Shown: positions 43,140 to 53,352, counted from the stretch's first letter. The stretch is DNA of 64,000 nt from JAPOXR01 sp965219635 (GCA_965219635.1 OZ244783.1:558001-622000); one strand, 5' to 3'. Notes: generated from the letters alone by a model not told the origin. A program made the numbers and translations.

Positions 43140-44585
43140 ATGAAGCGGCTCCTTTTGGCAACCAGTTCTCTCGCTCTATTTGGCACGGGTGCATATGCGG
43201 AGGTGTCGATTAGCGGCACAGCGGGTTTTGGTGTCTATTACAATTCGGAACTCCCCGAATTCGTCGCAAAGCACAAGTTCATCCACGAGGTGAACGTTGA
43301 CTTCAAGGTATCAGGAACAACCGATGGCGGTCTGACATTTGGCGGCACTGCAGGATTTGAGACCAACCTAGATGTCATGGATTTGGGGACGGTTTATGTC
43401 GGTGGCGATTTCGGCACTTTGACGATCGGCGACAATGACGCCGCTGACGTGATTGCGGGCGGCATTGCGGATGTTGGACTCGAGGGTATTGGCGTTGATG
43501 ACGTTGCCGAGGATATCCGAGGTACATCCGCTGCGGCTATCCGCTACGATAACAGTTTCGGTCAGGTTTCGTTCGCGATCTCCGCTGGGTCGGCTGACGG
43601 CACTCCTGAGATGGCGGGTTCGGCAGCTGAAGCAGCTGTACCAGCTAGGCCAGGGCATTATGGTTATACCCTCGGAGTCGCAAGAGGTATACGGCAGGCT
43701 AACGATGTGTTTGTCGCGACCCAGAGCAATACCTATACGATGACAACCACTCAGTTTGATGCGTTCTTTGATGCAAACCAGAAGATCGCCAATATCGCTG
43801 GCTGGAAGAGAACTGGTGAAACCACCGATGACAGCCTCGGTATATCAACCGTCAACGCCAATGGAGAAGATGAGGCAGTCAGAGACACCCCCGCCGCAAG
43901 GGCTGCGGTGCCGACATTTGACGCTTATGTTAAATGGTTCAATCTCGGCGATGATGGGGTCGTCTCGACAGGTGACAGTTCCGACGATTCCGCAAAGCCA
44001 GTTGAGGCTGATGTGACGTACGTAGCCGCTGACCCGGGCAAGGACGCAGTCAAAGCGGGGGCCCCAACTCCAGCTACCGGACCTGACAATCAGTATGCGT
44101 TCGGCATGAAGTTCGATGTCGGCAACGGAATGTCGCTCGGCGTTGGCTATGACAGCGGCAAGGCAGTCAGCTTGGGCGTCGGTTACGCGATCGCTGATGT
44201 CAAGGGCAACCTGTTCTATGTGACCGACGAAGATGACGAAGCTCAGAAGTCGGCAATTGGCGGCAAGGACTTCACCACCAAGCGCACTGGCATGGGTATG
44301 GATTTGTCTTACACCATGGGACCGTCCACTATGACGCTTGTGTTCTCGAAAATGAGCATCGACAATCTGGCTGAGTATGGGACAGATGCTGCATCGCAGA
44401 AATTGGTCAGCGGGTCGGTCAATTCCTACGGTATCAATATCGCGCATCTCCTTGGCGGTGGTGCCCAGTTTATTGCCGGTTTCGGGTCGGTCCCCACAAG
44501 CGGGCTTGGAAAAGTCACGGCTGACAACAAGCTTGATACATCCAGCGCCAACATAGCGGCGGTTGGAATTGGTTTCGCCTTCTGA
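43140..44585 (+). CDS. Porin 3 (Porin_4 family)
   Basis: 481 residues from ATG 43140 (AGGAAAGGGAAGAG upstream); longer in-frame starts lack SD. Signal peptide MKRLLLATSSLALFGTGAYA, mature EVSISGTAGFGVYYNSE. The most diverged paralog: the first loop and a D/E-rich loop near residues 350-380 (YVTDEDDEAQKS) are changed, and the final strands read IAAVGIGFAF. The central eyelet-side loop at residues ~200-300 is again variable (TTTQFDAFFDANQKI). Likely differs in pore selectivity. Terminator follows; aspS is the next gene. Confidence 0.93.
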   Translation: MKRLLLATSSLALFGTGAYAEVSISGTAGFGVYYNSELPEFVAKHKFIHEVNVDFKVSGTTDGGLTFGGTAGFETNLDVMDLGTVYVGGDFGTLTIGDNDAADVIAGGIADVGLEGIGVDDVAEDIRGTSAAAIRYDNSFGQVSFAISAGSADGTPEMAGSAAEAAVPARPGHYGYTLGVARGIRQANDVFVATQSNTYTMTTTQFDAFFDANQKIANIAGWKRTGETTDDSLGISTVNANGEDEAVRDTPAARAAVPTFDAYVKWFNLGDDGVVSTGDSSDDSAKPVEADVTYVAADPGKDAVKAGAPTPATGPDNQYAFGMKFDVGNGMSLGVGYDSGKAVSLGVGYAIADVKGNLFYVTDEDDEAQKSAIGGKDFTTKRTGMGMDLSYTMGPSTMTLVFSKMSIDNLAEYGTDAASQKLVSGSVNSYGINIAHLLGGGAQFIAGFGSVPTSGLGKVTADNKLDTSSANIAAVGIGFAF

Positions 44586-44610
44586 TCCGCGGACGCAATG
44601 AAATCCGTGA

Positions 44611-44637
44611 GGGAGCGGCTTGGGCCGCTCCCTTTTC
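44611..44637 (+). terminator. Rho-independent terminator of porin 3
   Basis: GGGAGCGGC-TTGG-GCCGCTCCC followed by TTTTCGTTT, 26 bp past the stop. All three porin terminators share the same stem sequence, so they were copied with the genes. Confidence 0.92.
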
Positions 44638-45068
44638 GTTTGGGACCCCAAATCCGTCCAGAATCGAGTTTGGCCGTGGTGAAAGCCCCTGTGTCAGCCA
44701 TCGGTTCACAATGGCGGCCAAGTTAGTTGCAACGGTGGTGATCCAACCCCAATAAGGCCAACTGATAATCGGCTGAGATTGCATTCGATTTGATTGCCAA
44801 CGAAGAGTGGATGTGCCTGAACGACGTCCTGAAGCTGATTTGTTTTGCATCGATACGGTCATCAAATCAGTGAGAGTGCCTTTCTCTGCATGGCAGTTCA
44901 GGAAGAGAACGGATAACAATCCCCCCGACGAATGCCCGTCTGTTTGACCAAGTTGAAGCAGGCGAGGCGGCACCCCATGCGGTTACTTGGTGAGTTGGAA
45001 TTCTTGACATTCCGGTTCCGGTTAGGGAAAGGCGACAGCCCCTTGCAATCGAAGTGAACGGCAACGAG
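44638..45068. other. Gap between porin 3 and aspS
   Basis: About 430 bp. No gene found; presumably holds the aspS promoter near its right end. Confidence 0.4.
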
Positions 45069-46847
45069 ATGCACCCCTACAGGACACACACATGCGCTGA
45101 ACTCGGTCGAAGTGATGTTGGATCACTGGTCCGGTTGTCGGGCTGGGTACACAGGGTTCGTGATCACGGCGGAGTGCTCTTTGTGGATTTGCGCGACCAC
45201 TATGGCATTACGCAAGTCCTCGCTGACCCTGACAGTTCAGTATTCTCCCAGGTGGGCGACCTTCGCTCCGAGACGGTTATCAGGGTTGATGGAGAGGTTC
45301 GCTTGCGCAGTCCGGAACTGGTGAACGAAAAACTGTCGACCGGTGAAATCGAAGTTTTCATCCGGGAACTGGAGGTACTGGGCGAGGCAGAAGAACTGCC
45401 ATTACCGGTGTTCGGGGAACTGGATTACCCGGAAGAAACCAGGCTCAAATTCAGGTTTCTGGATCTTCGCCGAAAGGCCATGCACGACCGCATGATCCTG
45501 CGCTCCGATGTGATCGCCTCATTACGCCGGCGCATGAGCGAAGCCGGATTTTCGGAGTTCCAGACACCGGTTCTTACCGCTTCCTCTCCTGAAGGTGCGC
45601 GGGATTTTCTGGTTCCATCCAGGCTCCACAATGGCAGATTCTATGCGCTCCCGCAGGCGCCTCAGCAGTTCAAGCAGTTCATCATGGTGGCGGGGTTCGA
45701 TCGCTACTTCCAGATTGCTCCGTGCTTCAGGGACGAGGATCCGAGGGCCGACAGATCTCCTGGAGAATTCTACCAGCTTGATGTCGAGTTGAGTTTTGCC
45801 ACGCAAGAGGATGTCTTTGAGGCTATCGAGCCGGTCATGAGCGGGGTGTTCAGCGAGTTTGGTGGGAGTAGAACTGTCCCCAACAGGTTCCCGCGTATCA
45901 CCTTTCGCGAGAGCATGAGACGGTACGGTACCGACAAGCCGGACCTGAGAAACCCGATCAAGATGGAGGATGTTAGTGATCATTTTCGTGGGTCGGGCTT
46001 CCGGATCTTTGCCTCTTTGCTGGAAAACGAGGGCAACGAGATCCGCGCCATTCCGGCCCCCGGGGGAGGTAGCCGAAGGTTCTGCGACCGGATGAACGCG
46101 TTTGCGCAAAAGCAGGGCCTGCCCGGCATGGGCTACATATTCTGGCGGCCAAAGGATGGTGGACTGGAAGGAGCTGGTCCTCTGGCAGGTAACATCGGTC
46201 CGGACAGAACCGAGGCGATTAGGCAACAGCTGAATTTGGGAGAGGGCGATGCGGCCTTCTTTCTTGGTGGACGGCCATCGGCTTTCGAAGCGGTGGCAGC
46301 CAAGGCCCGCGACGAGATTGCGGGTGAATTGGGCCTGCTTAACGAAGGCAGCTTCGAATTCTGCTGGATCACCGACTTTCCGATGTTTGAGCGCGACGAG
46401 GAAACCGGAGAACTTGATTTCTCGCATAACCCATTTTCCATGCCGCAGGGTGGCATGGAGGCGCTTGAGGAGCAGGATCCCCTTGATGTGCTCGGCTACC
46501 AGTATGATCTGGTTTGCAATGGAGTAGAGCTGTCGTCCGGTGCGGTAAGAAACCACAAGCCGGAAATCCTGTATCGTGCATTCGAACTGGTCGGCAGGGA
46601 CAGGGAGTATGTCGATCGGAATTTCGGAGGCATGGTCAATGCGTTGAAATATGGGGCGCCGCCCCATGCAGGAATTGCCCCGGGGATCGACAGGATCATC
46701 ATGTTGCTGGCCGACGTGAAGAACATCCGTGAAGTCACCATGTTTCCGCTCAACCAGCGGGCCGAGGATCTGATGCTTGGTGCCCCTGCCGAGCCAACCA
46801 ACGAGGCATTGCGGGAACTTGGCCTGCGGGTGGTCGTAGAGGATTAG
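45069..46847 (+). CDS. aspS: Aspartyl-tRNA synthetase
   Basis: 592 residues from ATG 45069 (MHPYRTHTCAELG); a GTG at 45054 would add five. OB-fold anticodon domain (GSLVRLSGWVHRVRDHGGVL), class II motif 1/2 region (FLDLRRKAMHDRMIL, FQIAPCFRDEDPRADRSPGE), GAD insertion domain (~residues 290-420) and motif 3 (GIAPGIDRIIMLLADVKNIR). Charges tRNA-Asp. Length and the GAD domain are bacterial-type. Convergent with the EamA gene about 500 bp on. Confidence 0.97.
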   Translation: MHPYRTHTCAELGRSDVGSLVRLSGWVHRVRDHGGVLFVDLRDHYGITQVLADPDSSVFSQVGDLRSETVIRVDGEVRLRSPELVNEKLSTGEIEVFIRELEVLGEAEELPLPVFGELDYPEETRLKFRFLDLRRKAMHDRMILRSDVIASLRRRMSEAGFSEFQTPVLTASSPEGARDFLVPSRLHNGRFYALPQAPQQFKQFIMVAGFDRYFQIAPCFRDEDPRADRSPGEFYQLDVELSFATQEDVFEAIEPVMSGVFSEFGGSRTVPNRFPRITFRESMRRYGTDKPDLRNPIKMEDVSDHFRGSGFRIFASLLENEGNEIRAIPAPGGGSRRFCDRMNAFAQKQGLPGMGYIFWRPKDGGLEGAGPLAGNIGPDRTEAIRQQLNLGEGDAAFFLGGRPSAFEAVAAKARDEIAGELGLLNEGSFEFCWITDFPMFERDEETGELDFSHNPFSMPQGGMEALEEQDPLDVLGYQYDLVCNGVELSSGAVRNHKPEILYRAFELVGRDREYVDRNFGGMVNALKYGAPPHAGIAPGIDRIIMLLADVKNIREVTMFPLNQRAEDLMLGAPAEPTNEALRELGLRVVVED

Positions 46848-47340
46848 CGGCCTTCGGGATTCCAAGGTACTGCAGGCTGGCACCGATCGTCCATGTGTCT
46901 ACGGGGCCATTCTGGCCAGCCCTCGGCAGGCTTGAATGGGAAATTTCATCCTGTTGGCTCCAGGATGCTGACCATCGTGACGAGTCAGCAGATGCAAGCG
47001 GAAACTGTCAGGCACAAAGGACACAAACTCTGGCAACCTGCGCTCCTTGCATGGGAAGGAAATGACCTCGTGCTGATTGCTGCCTCGATGCGGTTGACGC
47101 GCTCAGGTTGTTCTGGCTGTGCATCATCTTGTCGCGCTCCAGTCAGGCAATACGCTATCTTCAGTGCCACTGAATGGCTGTTGAAGTTGACTGGGGTCGC
47201 ACGGTCAGATCGCATGGGCCGACACCAGTCGCAAGCGAGCCAACTATTCAGTCAGCATTGAGATGCCGGGATTTGACAGGAGTTCAGCCAGATTTGGATT
47301 CAACGGTCTGTAGTCCGTACTCTGCGAAGGCCGCGGCAGT
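46848..47340. other. Gap between aspS and the EamA gene
   Basis: About 490 bp between convergent genes. No gene, repeat or clear terminator seen. Confidence 0.4.
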
Positions 47341-48240
47341 TCAAGCCTCTTCAAGCGATTTTGAGCGGGTCCGGCTGGGAAGCAGGAACTCAATCAACAC
47401 GCCACATGTTATGCAGACGGTTCCCGCAAGTTCGACCATCCCAAATCTCTCATCAAGCATCAAAGCGCTGGATCCAACACCTGAAATGATCTCAGCAGAA
47501 AGCAAGAAGCTCATGAGTGCTGGCGGCAGCAACCTGGCGCTCCAGAGGGTCAGGGCGATCATCGGGGCAAAATACACCCCGCCAGCGAGCAGAGCGACCA
47601 TCAGCGATCCGGAATCCGACCCGCTTGATTGAACTGCCGAAGCAGCCCCGGATTCAACCAATACCGCCAACCCTCCGGTAACGACCGCAGCGGCTACCGC
47701 ACACAGAGTTGCGAGGCCGGTATTCACCCCCTTGACCGAAAACAGCATTGCCGCACCCACCGACCACGCCATGCCGGAAAGAAGTGCCGTTAGTTCACCG
47801 ACTCCCACTGCCTCCCATGACAGGTCACTGCCAAGAATAAGCAGCATTCCAGATAGCGAAACTGTCATGGCCAAAGCCGACTGCCAGGTCCAGCGCCTGC
47901 CCATGAACGCACATTCGATGATCGTGCTCCATGCCGGCGCCAGATAGAACAACAGCACAACCCGAACCACATCAGCGTATGCGAGCGCCGTTCCATAGGT
48001 CGTGACCGCAAAGCCCACTAGTGCAGCGCCGACAATTGCTCGGGGCTGCAAATTCCACCGACCGCTGAACAGCAGTGTAGCAGCCAACACAAATGGCAGG
48101 GCCGCCACATTGATCGCAAAGCCGGCCTCCGCTCCTTCGAAACCATGCCTGTTCAGGAACCGGATGGGGATCCACCACAAACCCCAGAGAAGGGCAGACA
48201 GAACCGCCACCGCGATAGGGATGAGTTCACTTCGCTTCAT
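47341..48240 (-). CDS. EamA/DMT-family transporter
   Basis: 299 residues from ATG 48240 (MKRSELIPIAV; GGTGA upstream), about ten membrane segments arranged as two EamA repeats. First repeat: AVAVLSALLWGLWWIPIRFL and ALAYADVVRVVLLFYLAPAW; second: LTALLSGMAWSVGAAMLFSV, ALTLWSARLLPPALMSFLLS and SALMLDERFGMVELAGTVCI. A drug/metabolite exporter-type permease; substrate unknown. Monocistronic. Confidence 0.9.
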   Translation of the reverse strand: MKRSELIPIAVAVLSALLWGLWWIPIRFLNRHGFEGAEAGFAINVAALPFVLAATLLFSGRWNLQPRAIVGAALVGFAVTTYGTALAYADVVRVVLLFYLAPAWSTIIECAFMGRRWTWQSALAMTVSLSGMLLILGSDLSWEAVGVGELTALLSGMAWSVGAAMLFSVKGVNTGLATLCAVAAAVVTGGLAVLVESGAASAVQSSGSDSGSLMVALLAGGVYFAPMIALTLWSARLLPPALMSFLLSAEIISGVGSSALMLDERFGMVELAGTVCITCGVLIEFLLPSRTRSKSLEEA

Positions 48241-49029
48241 GCCTGTCACCTTGCGCACGGCCAATAATCAATCCTGCACACGAATTCCGGTGTGCGCGAC
48301 CATCCAACTGCATTCTGGTCGAATGCAAATCTGGATTCTGGCCGCCGTACCAATCCGCGCAATTTTCCCTTCTGGCAATGGAGAAATCCCCAGAGACAAA
48401 GTGAAATCGGATCTTCGGACAATGCAATAGGGCGACAAGAAGGCCTTCCTCGGAGTTGCTTGTGGTTGACCATGCTGCGGATTTGCAACCCCGATTGGAC
48501 TGCCGTGTTTGTGGTTTGTTCGCATCAGGCACAACAGTGGGAAGATTGCCGCAAGTAAATTTCGTTGCACTTGCGGCGAGAGGTAAGATCTGCTTGGGTC
48601 TGCTCCGTTTCAGGGACCGTAGTCTGAAACCCGGAGGGATCGCGCTCAGCACATTCCATCTTCTCTCGTAGAGTCTTCACTGAGTGAGCTGCCATGCTGG
48701 CAACCAACTGTTTTATGCGAAGCGGATTCCAACAGAGGTTGTCTCAGGCGACAAACCAATTTCTGATGGCAAGGAAGAGAAATCGAGCAACTTGCTGAGG
48801 GAAGGCGCTGACCAACATACACAACTCCTTCGCTGTCGAAATCTACGTTTGTGTTGAGACTTCTGAGTCCTTCAAGATTGAGACGCAGCAAATTACAGTT
48901 GTGGTGGGCGGAGTTTGGCTTCAACAAAGAACAAGAGTTTCTTGCCCAGGGCGACTATGCCAGAGCCCGATCTCGTGTAAAGAAAAGGGCCAAATGATCT
49001 GCCCTAGCAGCGAACCGAAAGGAAGACCC
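48241..49029. other. Gap before the ankyrin-LysM gene
   Basis: About 790 bp. Contains the divergent promoters of the EamA and ankyrin genes in principle. Several short frames but none with support. Confidence 0.4.
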
Positions 49030-50103
49030 ATGTTAAGGACCACACTGCTTGCCTGCTTGCTATTGATGTTGGCAATACCAATGGCCGAGGCTAACCGGCT
49101 GCTTAGTGACAATTGGCTTTCACGGGCTAGCGACGACCAAGTTCGGCTACTCATCCGCAACGGGGGTGATCCCAATTCGGTGAAACCACGCCGAGGTACA
49201 TTAGGCGCCGTCATGCCGCTGCATATTGCCTCGCACTTTGGTAATCTTGCAGCGCTGACAGCGTTGCTTGAGGCCGGTGCTGATCCTAATGGCCGTGGCG
49301 AGCCAAACGGCAGGCTGCCGCTACATTACGCTGCTGACGCGGAAATCGTCCACCATTTGATCGACTCTGGCGCCGACCCCAATCTCAAAGGCGGCCAACG
49401 TGGTGAAACACCGCTTCATTTTGCAGTCTACGATAATCGCATCGCAGCAATTGAGGCTCTTATCCGCCGCGGTGCCAATCTACAGCTTACCGCTGGCAAG
49501 TACGGTGATACGCCACTGCATTATGCCGCCGAGGATGCCCGCACGAGAGCGATTGAGGTCCTTATTCGCCTGGGTGCTGACATAAATGCACTATCGAAAA
49601 ACGATCCCCAAGTGACGCCTCTGTGGCTGGCCGCTCGATACGGCGATGCTACTGCGGTACGACTACTGCTTGAGGCCGGTGCCGATGTGCATGCCGCTAG
49701 CCCAGACGGAAGGACTGCGCTATACGTTGCCGCCCGTGACAATAGTCGCAACGTTGTACGCCTCCTACTTGATGCTGGCGCTGATCCGACGACAATAACC
49801 GATAAAGGTAAAACAGCGGCCAGTGTAGCCGACAAGAACTGGCGACTAGGTGGAACGCCCGAGATCGCCGAGTTGAAGGCCGCGGTCGTCCACCTGCGGG
49901 GGACCAGACTGAAGCCGCTGAGTACTACGGAGTCTTGCAAGGATGGCTATATCGTCCAGCCTGGCGATGTCAGGCTTGGCATAATTGCTGAGAAGACAAT
50001 GGGAAACTACGACCGCTGGATAGACATAGCTCGGCTCAACGACATTTCACCCGACAACCCCTACCGACAGGGCCAGTGTCTCAAGTTGCCAGTCGGGGAG
50101 TGA
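49030..50103 (+). CDS. Secreted ankyrin-repeat protein with LysM-like tail
   Basis: 357 residues from ATG 49030 (AGGAAG upstream). Signal peptide MLRTTLLACLLLMLAIPMAE then ANRLLSD. About seven ankyrin repeats from residue ~36 to 285 with the usual PLHYAA, LLLEAGAD, ALYVAA motifs; repeat unit about 33 residues. Residues ~306-354 (YIVQPGDVRLGIIAEKTMGN, ARLNDISPDNPYRQGQCLKL) form a LysM module for peptidoglycan binding. So ankyrin repeats face the periplasm or surface and are tied to the wall by LysM. Ankyrin proteins of this kind are common in host-associated bacteria and may mediate protein contacts. Confidence 0.9.
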   Translation: MLRTTLLACLLLMLAIPMAEANRLLSDNWLSRASDDQVRLLIRNGGDPNSVKPRRGTLGAVMPLHIASHFGNLAALTALLEAGADPNGRGEPNGRLPLHYAADAEIVHHLIDSGADPNLKGGQRGETPLHFAVYDNRIAAIEALIRRGANLQLTAGKYGDTPLHYAAEDARTRAIEVLIRLGADINALSKNDPQVTPLWLAARYGDATAVRLLLEAGADVHAASPDGRTALYVAARDNSRNVVRLLLDAGADPTTITDKGKTAASVADKNWRLGGTPEIAELKAAVVHLRGTRLKPLSTTESCKDGYIVQPGDVRLGIIAEKTMGNYDRWIDIARLNDISPDNPYRQGQCLKLPVGE

Positions 50104-50547
50104 AGCGGGAAATCTGGAGTTGTTTCTATGGTTGGTTCTCAAAGTGGCCGATAATCTGGATTTGTATTGTTCGGCAAAATGGACCATCAATCTGGCTGTG
50201 GCTACCGATGCAAATGATGATCGCCAGGATATGCACTACCCGTTTCAGACCCAATATCCTGACCATGCGTGTGCCAGTTTCGCGCGGTGCAGTGACCGTT
50301 CCCAGAGTACATGTTTAAGGGCTTTCAGGACTTGCTACTGGGCACTCTGAGCGCAAAGCGGCCCGCTGAAAAAGAGGCCAATCCTGAATGTGTGCTCCGG
50401 TCGGTCGGCCGGTCGATTTAGCCTCGGAGTCCTAGTTGCAGTCAAACTGCGATCAGCATCCTCTTTGCACTTGTTCTGCCACCGCAAATTCTGTGAAATG
50501 TCTGATCAAGGGCATTGAATCGCCGAACGTTCAGAGGGAGAGAAGCA
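50104..50547. other. Gap before the Rieske oxygenase operon
   Basis: About 440 bp, no gene seen. It should hold the promoter of the 50.5-55 kb operon. Confidence 0.4.
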
Positions 50548-51687
50548 ATGGCAATTCTCGCAGACCCGCCTGTCAATGACATTGCAACCGGATGGCACCG
50601 GGATCCCACCCTGTCGAACTCGCTGCATGCCGAAGCCTACTGCGATGAGGATTGGTTCAGGTTCGAGCAGGCCAATATCATCTCTCGAAGCTGGCAATGG
50701 CTCTGCCATGCGGAACGGCTACAGGAAGCAGGCTCATATGTGACTGGCGAGGTGGCAGGTAATCCGATCTGCGTGGTTCGGGACAATGAAAGGAAGCTCC
50801 GGGGCTTCTACAATGTCTGCAAGCATCGGGCACACGAACTCCTGTCCGGGGAGGGAACAACGTCAAGGATCATGTGTCCCTACCACGCCTGGACGTATGA
50901 CTTGACCGGCAGGCTCGTTCGCGCTCCGCACACCGAGGGCCTGCAGGATTTTGCGGTTGGAGAGATTTGCCTTGACCCCATCCAGGTCGAGAAGTTCGGC
51001 GGCTTCATCTATGTCAATCTGAACCCGGATGCCCGGCCGTTGGCGGAACAGACGGTGACGCTGGCGGACGAAATTGCCCAATGGGCGCCCGACGTTGAAC
51101 AACTGACTTTTGCTCACCGCCTGACCTACGATATCAAGTCCAACTGGAAGAACGTCGTCGACAATTTCCTTGAATGTTACCATTGCCCGATCGCCCACAA
51201 GGACTTCTGCACACTTGTCGATATGGACACCTACCGGGTGACAACTCATGGCATTTGGTCAAGTCACATGGCAGAGGCAGGCAAGACAGCGAACAGCGCC
51301 TATTCGGTTGAAGGCGCAACGGTCAAGGACCACGCCGTGTGGTGGCTTTGGCCCAACACCTGCCTGATGCGTTACCCTGGCCGGGGCAACTTCATCATCA
51401 TGCATATCATTCCTGCTGGCGTGGAACGCACGCTTGAGACCTATGACTTCTTCTTCGAGACGGCCGAGCCCAACAGCGCCGAGCAAGAGGCAATCCGCTA
51501 TATTGATGAGGTGCTGCAAGTGGAGGATATCGGGTTGGTGGAAAGCGTGCAGCGCGGGATGAGAACACCGGCATTTTCGCAAGGCCGGATTGTTCATGAC
51601 CCTGGCGGATCCGGCAAGTCGGAACATGCAGTTCATCACTTTCATGGGCTGGTTCTGGACTCCTATGGCTGGAGGGCGCCGCAATGA
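50548..51687 (+). CDS. Rieske non-heme iron oxygenase, alpha subunit (quaternary-amine type)
   Basis: 379 residues from ATG 50548 (GGGAGAGAAGC upstream). Rieske [2Fe-2S] ligands Cys91/His93 (YNVCKHRAH) and Cys110/His113 (IMCPYHAWTYDL). Catalytic domain: VVDNFLECYHCPIAHKDF gives His212 and His217 as iron ligands, and Glu209 at the site where typical oxygenases have the bridging Asp. A Glu here is reported for the carnitine monooxygenase CntA. The third ligand is probably Asp327 in LQVEDIGLV. It therefore likely oxidises a quaternary amine or N-methyl compound; which one is inference. No reductase gene is linked. ATGA overlap with the next gene. Confidence 0.85.
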   Translation: MAILADPPVNDIATGWHRDPTLSNSLHAEAYCDEDWFRFEQANIISRSWQWLCHAERLQEAGSYVTGEVAGNPICVVRDNERKLRGFYNVCKHRAHELLSGEGTTSRIMCPYHAWTYDLTGRLVRAPHTEGLQDFAVGEICLDPIQVEKFGGFIYVNLNPDARPLAEQTVTLADEIAQWAPDVEQLTFAHRLTYDIKSNWKNVVDNFLECYHCPIAHKDFCTLVDMDTYRVTTHGIWSSHMAEAGKTANSAYSVEGATVKDHAVWWLWPNTCLMRYPGRGNFIIMHIIPAGVERTLETYDFFFETAEPNSAEQEAIRYIDEVLQVEDIGLVESVQRGMRTPAFSQGRIVHDPGGSGKSEHAVHHFHGLVLDSYGWRAPQ

Positions 51688-52439
51688 CCGGCAGGCTCTC
51701 CGGCCGCAAGGCCGTCGTTACTGGCGGCGCTGGGGGTATCGGCACGGCAATCTGCCGCAGGTTCATGGAGGAGGGTGCCGAGGTCAGGGCGGCAGATCTC
51801 GTTGATCCTCCCGCTGGTACCGGAATTGATGGCCTCTACCTTGATGTCACCTGTGAATCTTCAGTCAAGGCATTGATCGAACAGGTTGAGGTTGAGCTTG
51901 GCGGGCTGGATATTCTGGTGAATGCCGCTGGAATTGAGATCGAAGAGACTATCGAACACACCAGCCTTGAGGATTGGAACCGAATTTTTGCCATCAACGT
52001 CACCGGCATGTTCCTTATGTGCCGCGAGGCGCTTCCTTTGCTGCGGAAGTCCGGCGCGGCTTCAGTGATCAACTTCGGTTCCTACGATGGATTTATCGCC
52101 GATCCGGGCCTTGCCGCATATTGTGCAACCAAGGGTGCTGTCCATGCCCTGACCAGGGCGATGGCCTGTGATCACGGACCTGAAGGGATCCGGGTCAACG
52201 CGATTTGCCCCGGCTATGTGGACACGCCCATGCTCCAGAGTTTTTTTGGTGAACGCGGCAATGCGGCATCGCTGCGGCGGGCAATCGAGGATGTTCATCC
52301 TACTCGGACCATGGGAACACCGGACGACATAGCTGGCCTGGCACTGTTCTTGGCATCGGACGATGCCAGATACGCGTCCGGGCAATTGTGGGTTATGGAT
52401 GGTGGCCTGACCGCGCAGGTTCAGCAAATGCGTCTATGA
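51684..52439 (+). CDS. SDR-family dehydrogenase, second gene of Rieske operon
   Basis: 251 residues, overlapping the oxygenase stop by 4 bp. Cofactor motif VTGGAGGIGTAICRRFMEEG, acidic residue at strand 2 end (RAADLVDPP) suggesting NAD preference, NAAG, catalytic region INFGSYDGFIADPGLAAYCA and TKGAVHALTRAMACDHGPEG, and GYVDTPMLQSFF. Classical SDR of a dehydrogenase acting on hydroxyl or aldehyde products, consistent with further oxidation of what the oxygenase releases. Confidence 0.88.
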   Translation: MTGRLSGRKAVVTGGAGGIGTAICRRFMEEGAEVRAADLVDPPAGTGIDGLYLDVTCESSVKALIEQVEVELGGLDILVNAAGIEIEETIEHTSLEDWNRIFAINVTGMFLMCREALPLLRKSGAASVINFGSYDGFIADPGLAAYCATKGAVHALTRAMACDHGPEGIRVNAICPGYVDTPMLQSFFGERGNAASLRRAIEDVHPTRTMGTPDDIAGLALFLASDDARYASGQLWVMDGGLTAQVQQMRL

Positions 52440-52497
52440 CCTTGGCGGTTTACCTGCAGAAAAGAGTGAATATCCTGTCCAAGAGGATTTTCGGCCC

Positions 52498-53271
52498 ATG
52501 ACCCGGCATGGGCGGAAACGGGACCTAGCGGTAGCAGTGGTAACCGGGGCAGGCCGCGGCATCGGCAGGGCAATCGCTGAAGAGCTTTTGGCGACAGGCC
52601 GGGCCGTGGTTGGCTGCGGGCGATCGGAACGGCCAGCGGACTTGCCGGAGGCAATTGCCTGGAAGCAGACCGACGTTTCGGATGCAGGCGCCGTGGAGGA
52701 GTTGCTGACTTATGCATCGCAGCAGGGCTCGCGGATTGAGCTTCTGGTCAATAATGCCGGGGTCCAGATTGAAAAGGACATAGTCTCCACAACCGACGAC
52801 GATTGGGAGTTGCTGATCGGCGCCAATTGCCGGGGCGTGTTCAACACATGCCGGGCCTTCATACCAGCGATGAAGCAGGCGGGCGGCGGTTCGATCGTCA
52901 ATATCGGATCAATCTCCGGATTGGCGGCCGATCGCTCGATGGCGATCTACAACGCCTCGAAGGGGTTTGTGCATGCGCTCACCCGCGCAGTCGCGCTTGA
53001 TCACGGACCGGAGATCCGCTGCAACGCTGTGTGTCCGGGCTGGATCATGACGGAAATGGCTCAGGACGCGTTCGCCCTCGCAAGTGACCCGGCAAGGGCT
53101 GAACGCGATGCCATTGCCCGGCATCCCGTCGGCCGCCTGGGGAGGCCGGAGGATATTGCGAGGGTAGTTGTCTGGCTAGCGTCGGAGGGGGCGGGGTATT
53201 TGACCGGTCAGTGTATCACGGCTGATGGCGGCCTGTTGGCAGCATCGCCCATCAGACCGGATATCGAATAA
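52498..53271 (+). CDS. SDR-family dehydrogenase, third gene of Rieske operon
   Basis: 257 residues. Rossmann VTGAGRGIGRAIAEELLATG, short polar strand-2 loop (GRSERPADLPEAI), NNAG, catalytic SIVNIGSISGLAADRSMAIY and NASKGFVHALTRAVALDHGP. Differs from the neighbour (51684) by a shorter N-terminal region and a more basic strand-2 loop that hints at NADP. 58 bp after the previous stop, same direction; it probably shares the transcript. Confidence 0.88.
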   Translation: MTRHGRKRDLAVAVVTGAGRGIGRAIAEELLATGRAVVGCGRSERPADLPEAIAWKQTDVSDAGAVEELLTYASQQGSRIELLVNNAGVQIEKDIVSTTDDDWELLIGANCRGVFNTCRAFIPAMKQAGGGSIVNIGSISGLAADRSMAIYNASKGFVHALTRAVALDHGPEIRCNAVCPGWIMTEMAQDAFALASDPARAERDAIARHPVGRLGRPEDIARVVVWLASEGAGYLTGQCITADGGLLAASPIRPDIE

Positions 53272-53352
53272 CGAACTGTTGGCAGTTAGCCATGAGCAAC
53301 TGTACAAGCAGGCGGCGCTATGGTTCAGAGCGCCAGTAGAAAGTCAGGACAA

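Noticed and set aside
45522..46883. 453-codon minus-strand frame over aspS
   Set aside because: Antisense shadow of a fully recognised synthetase gene.
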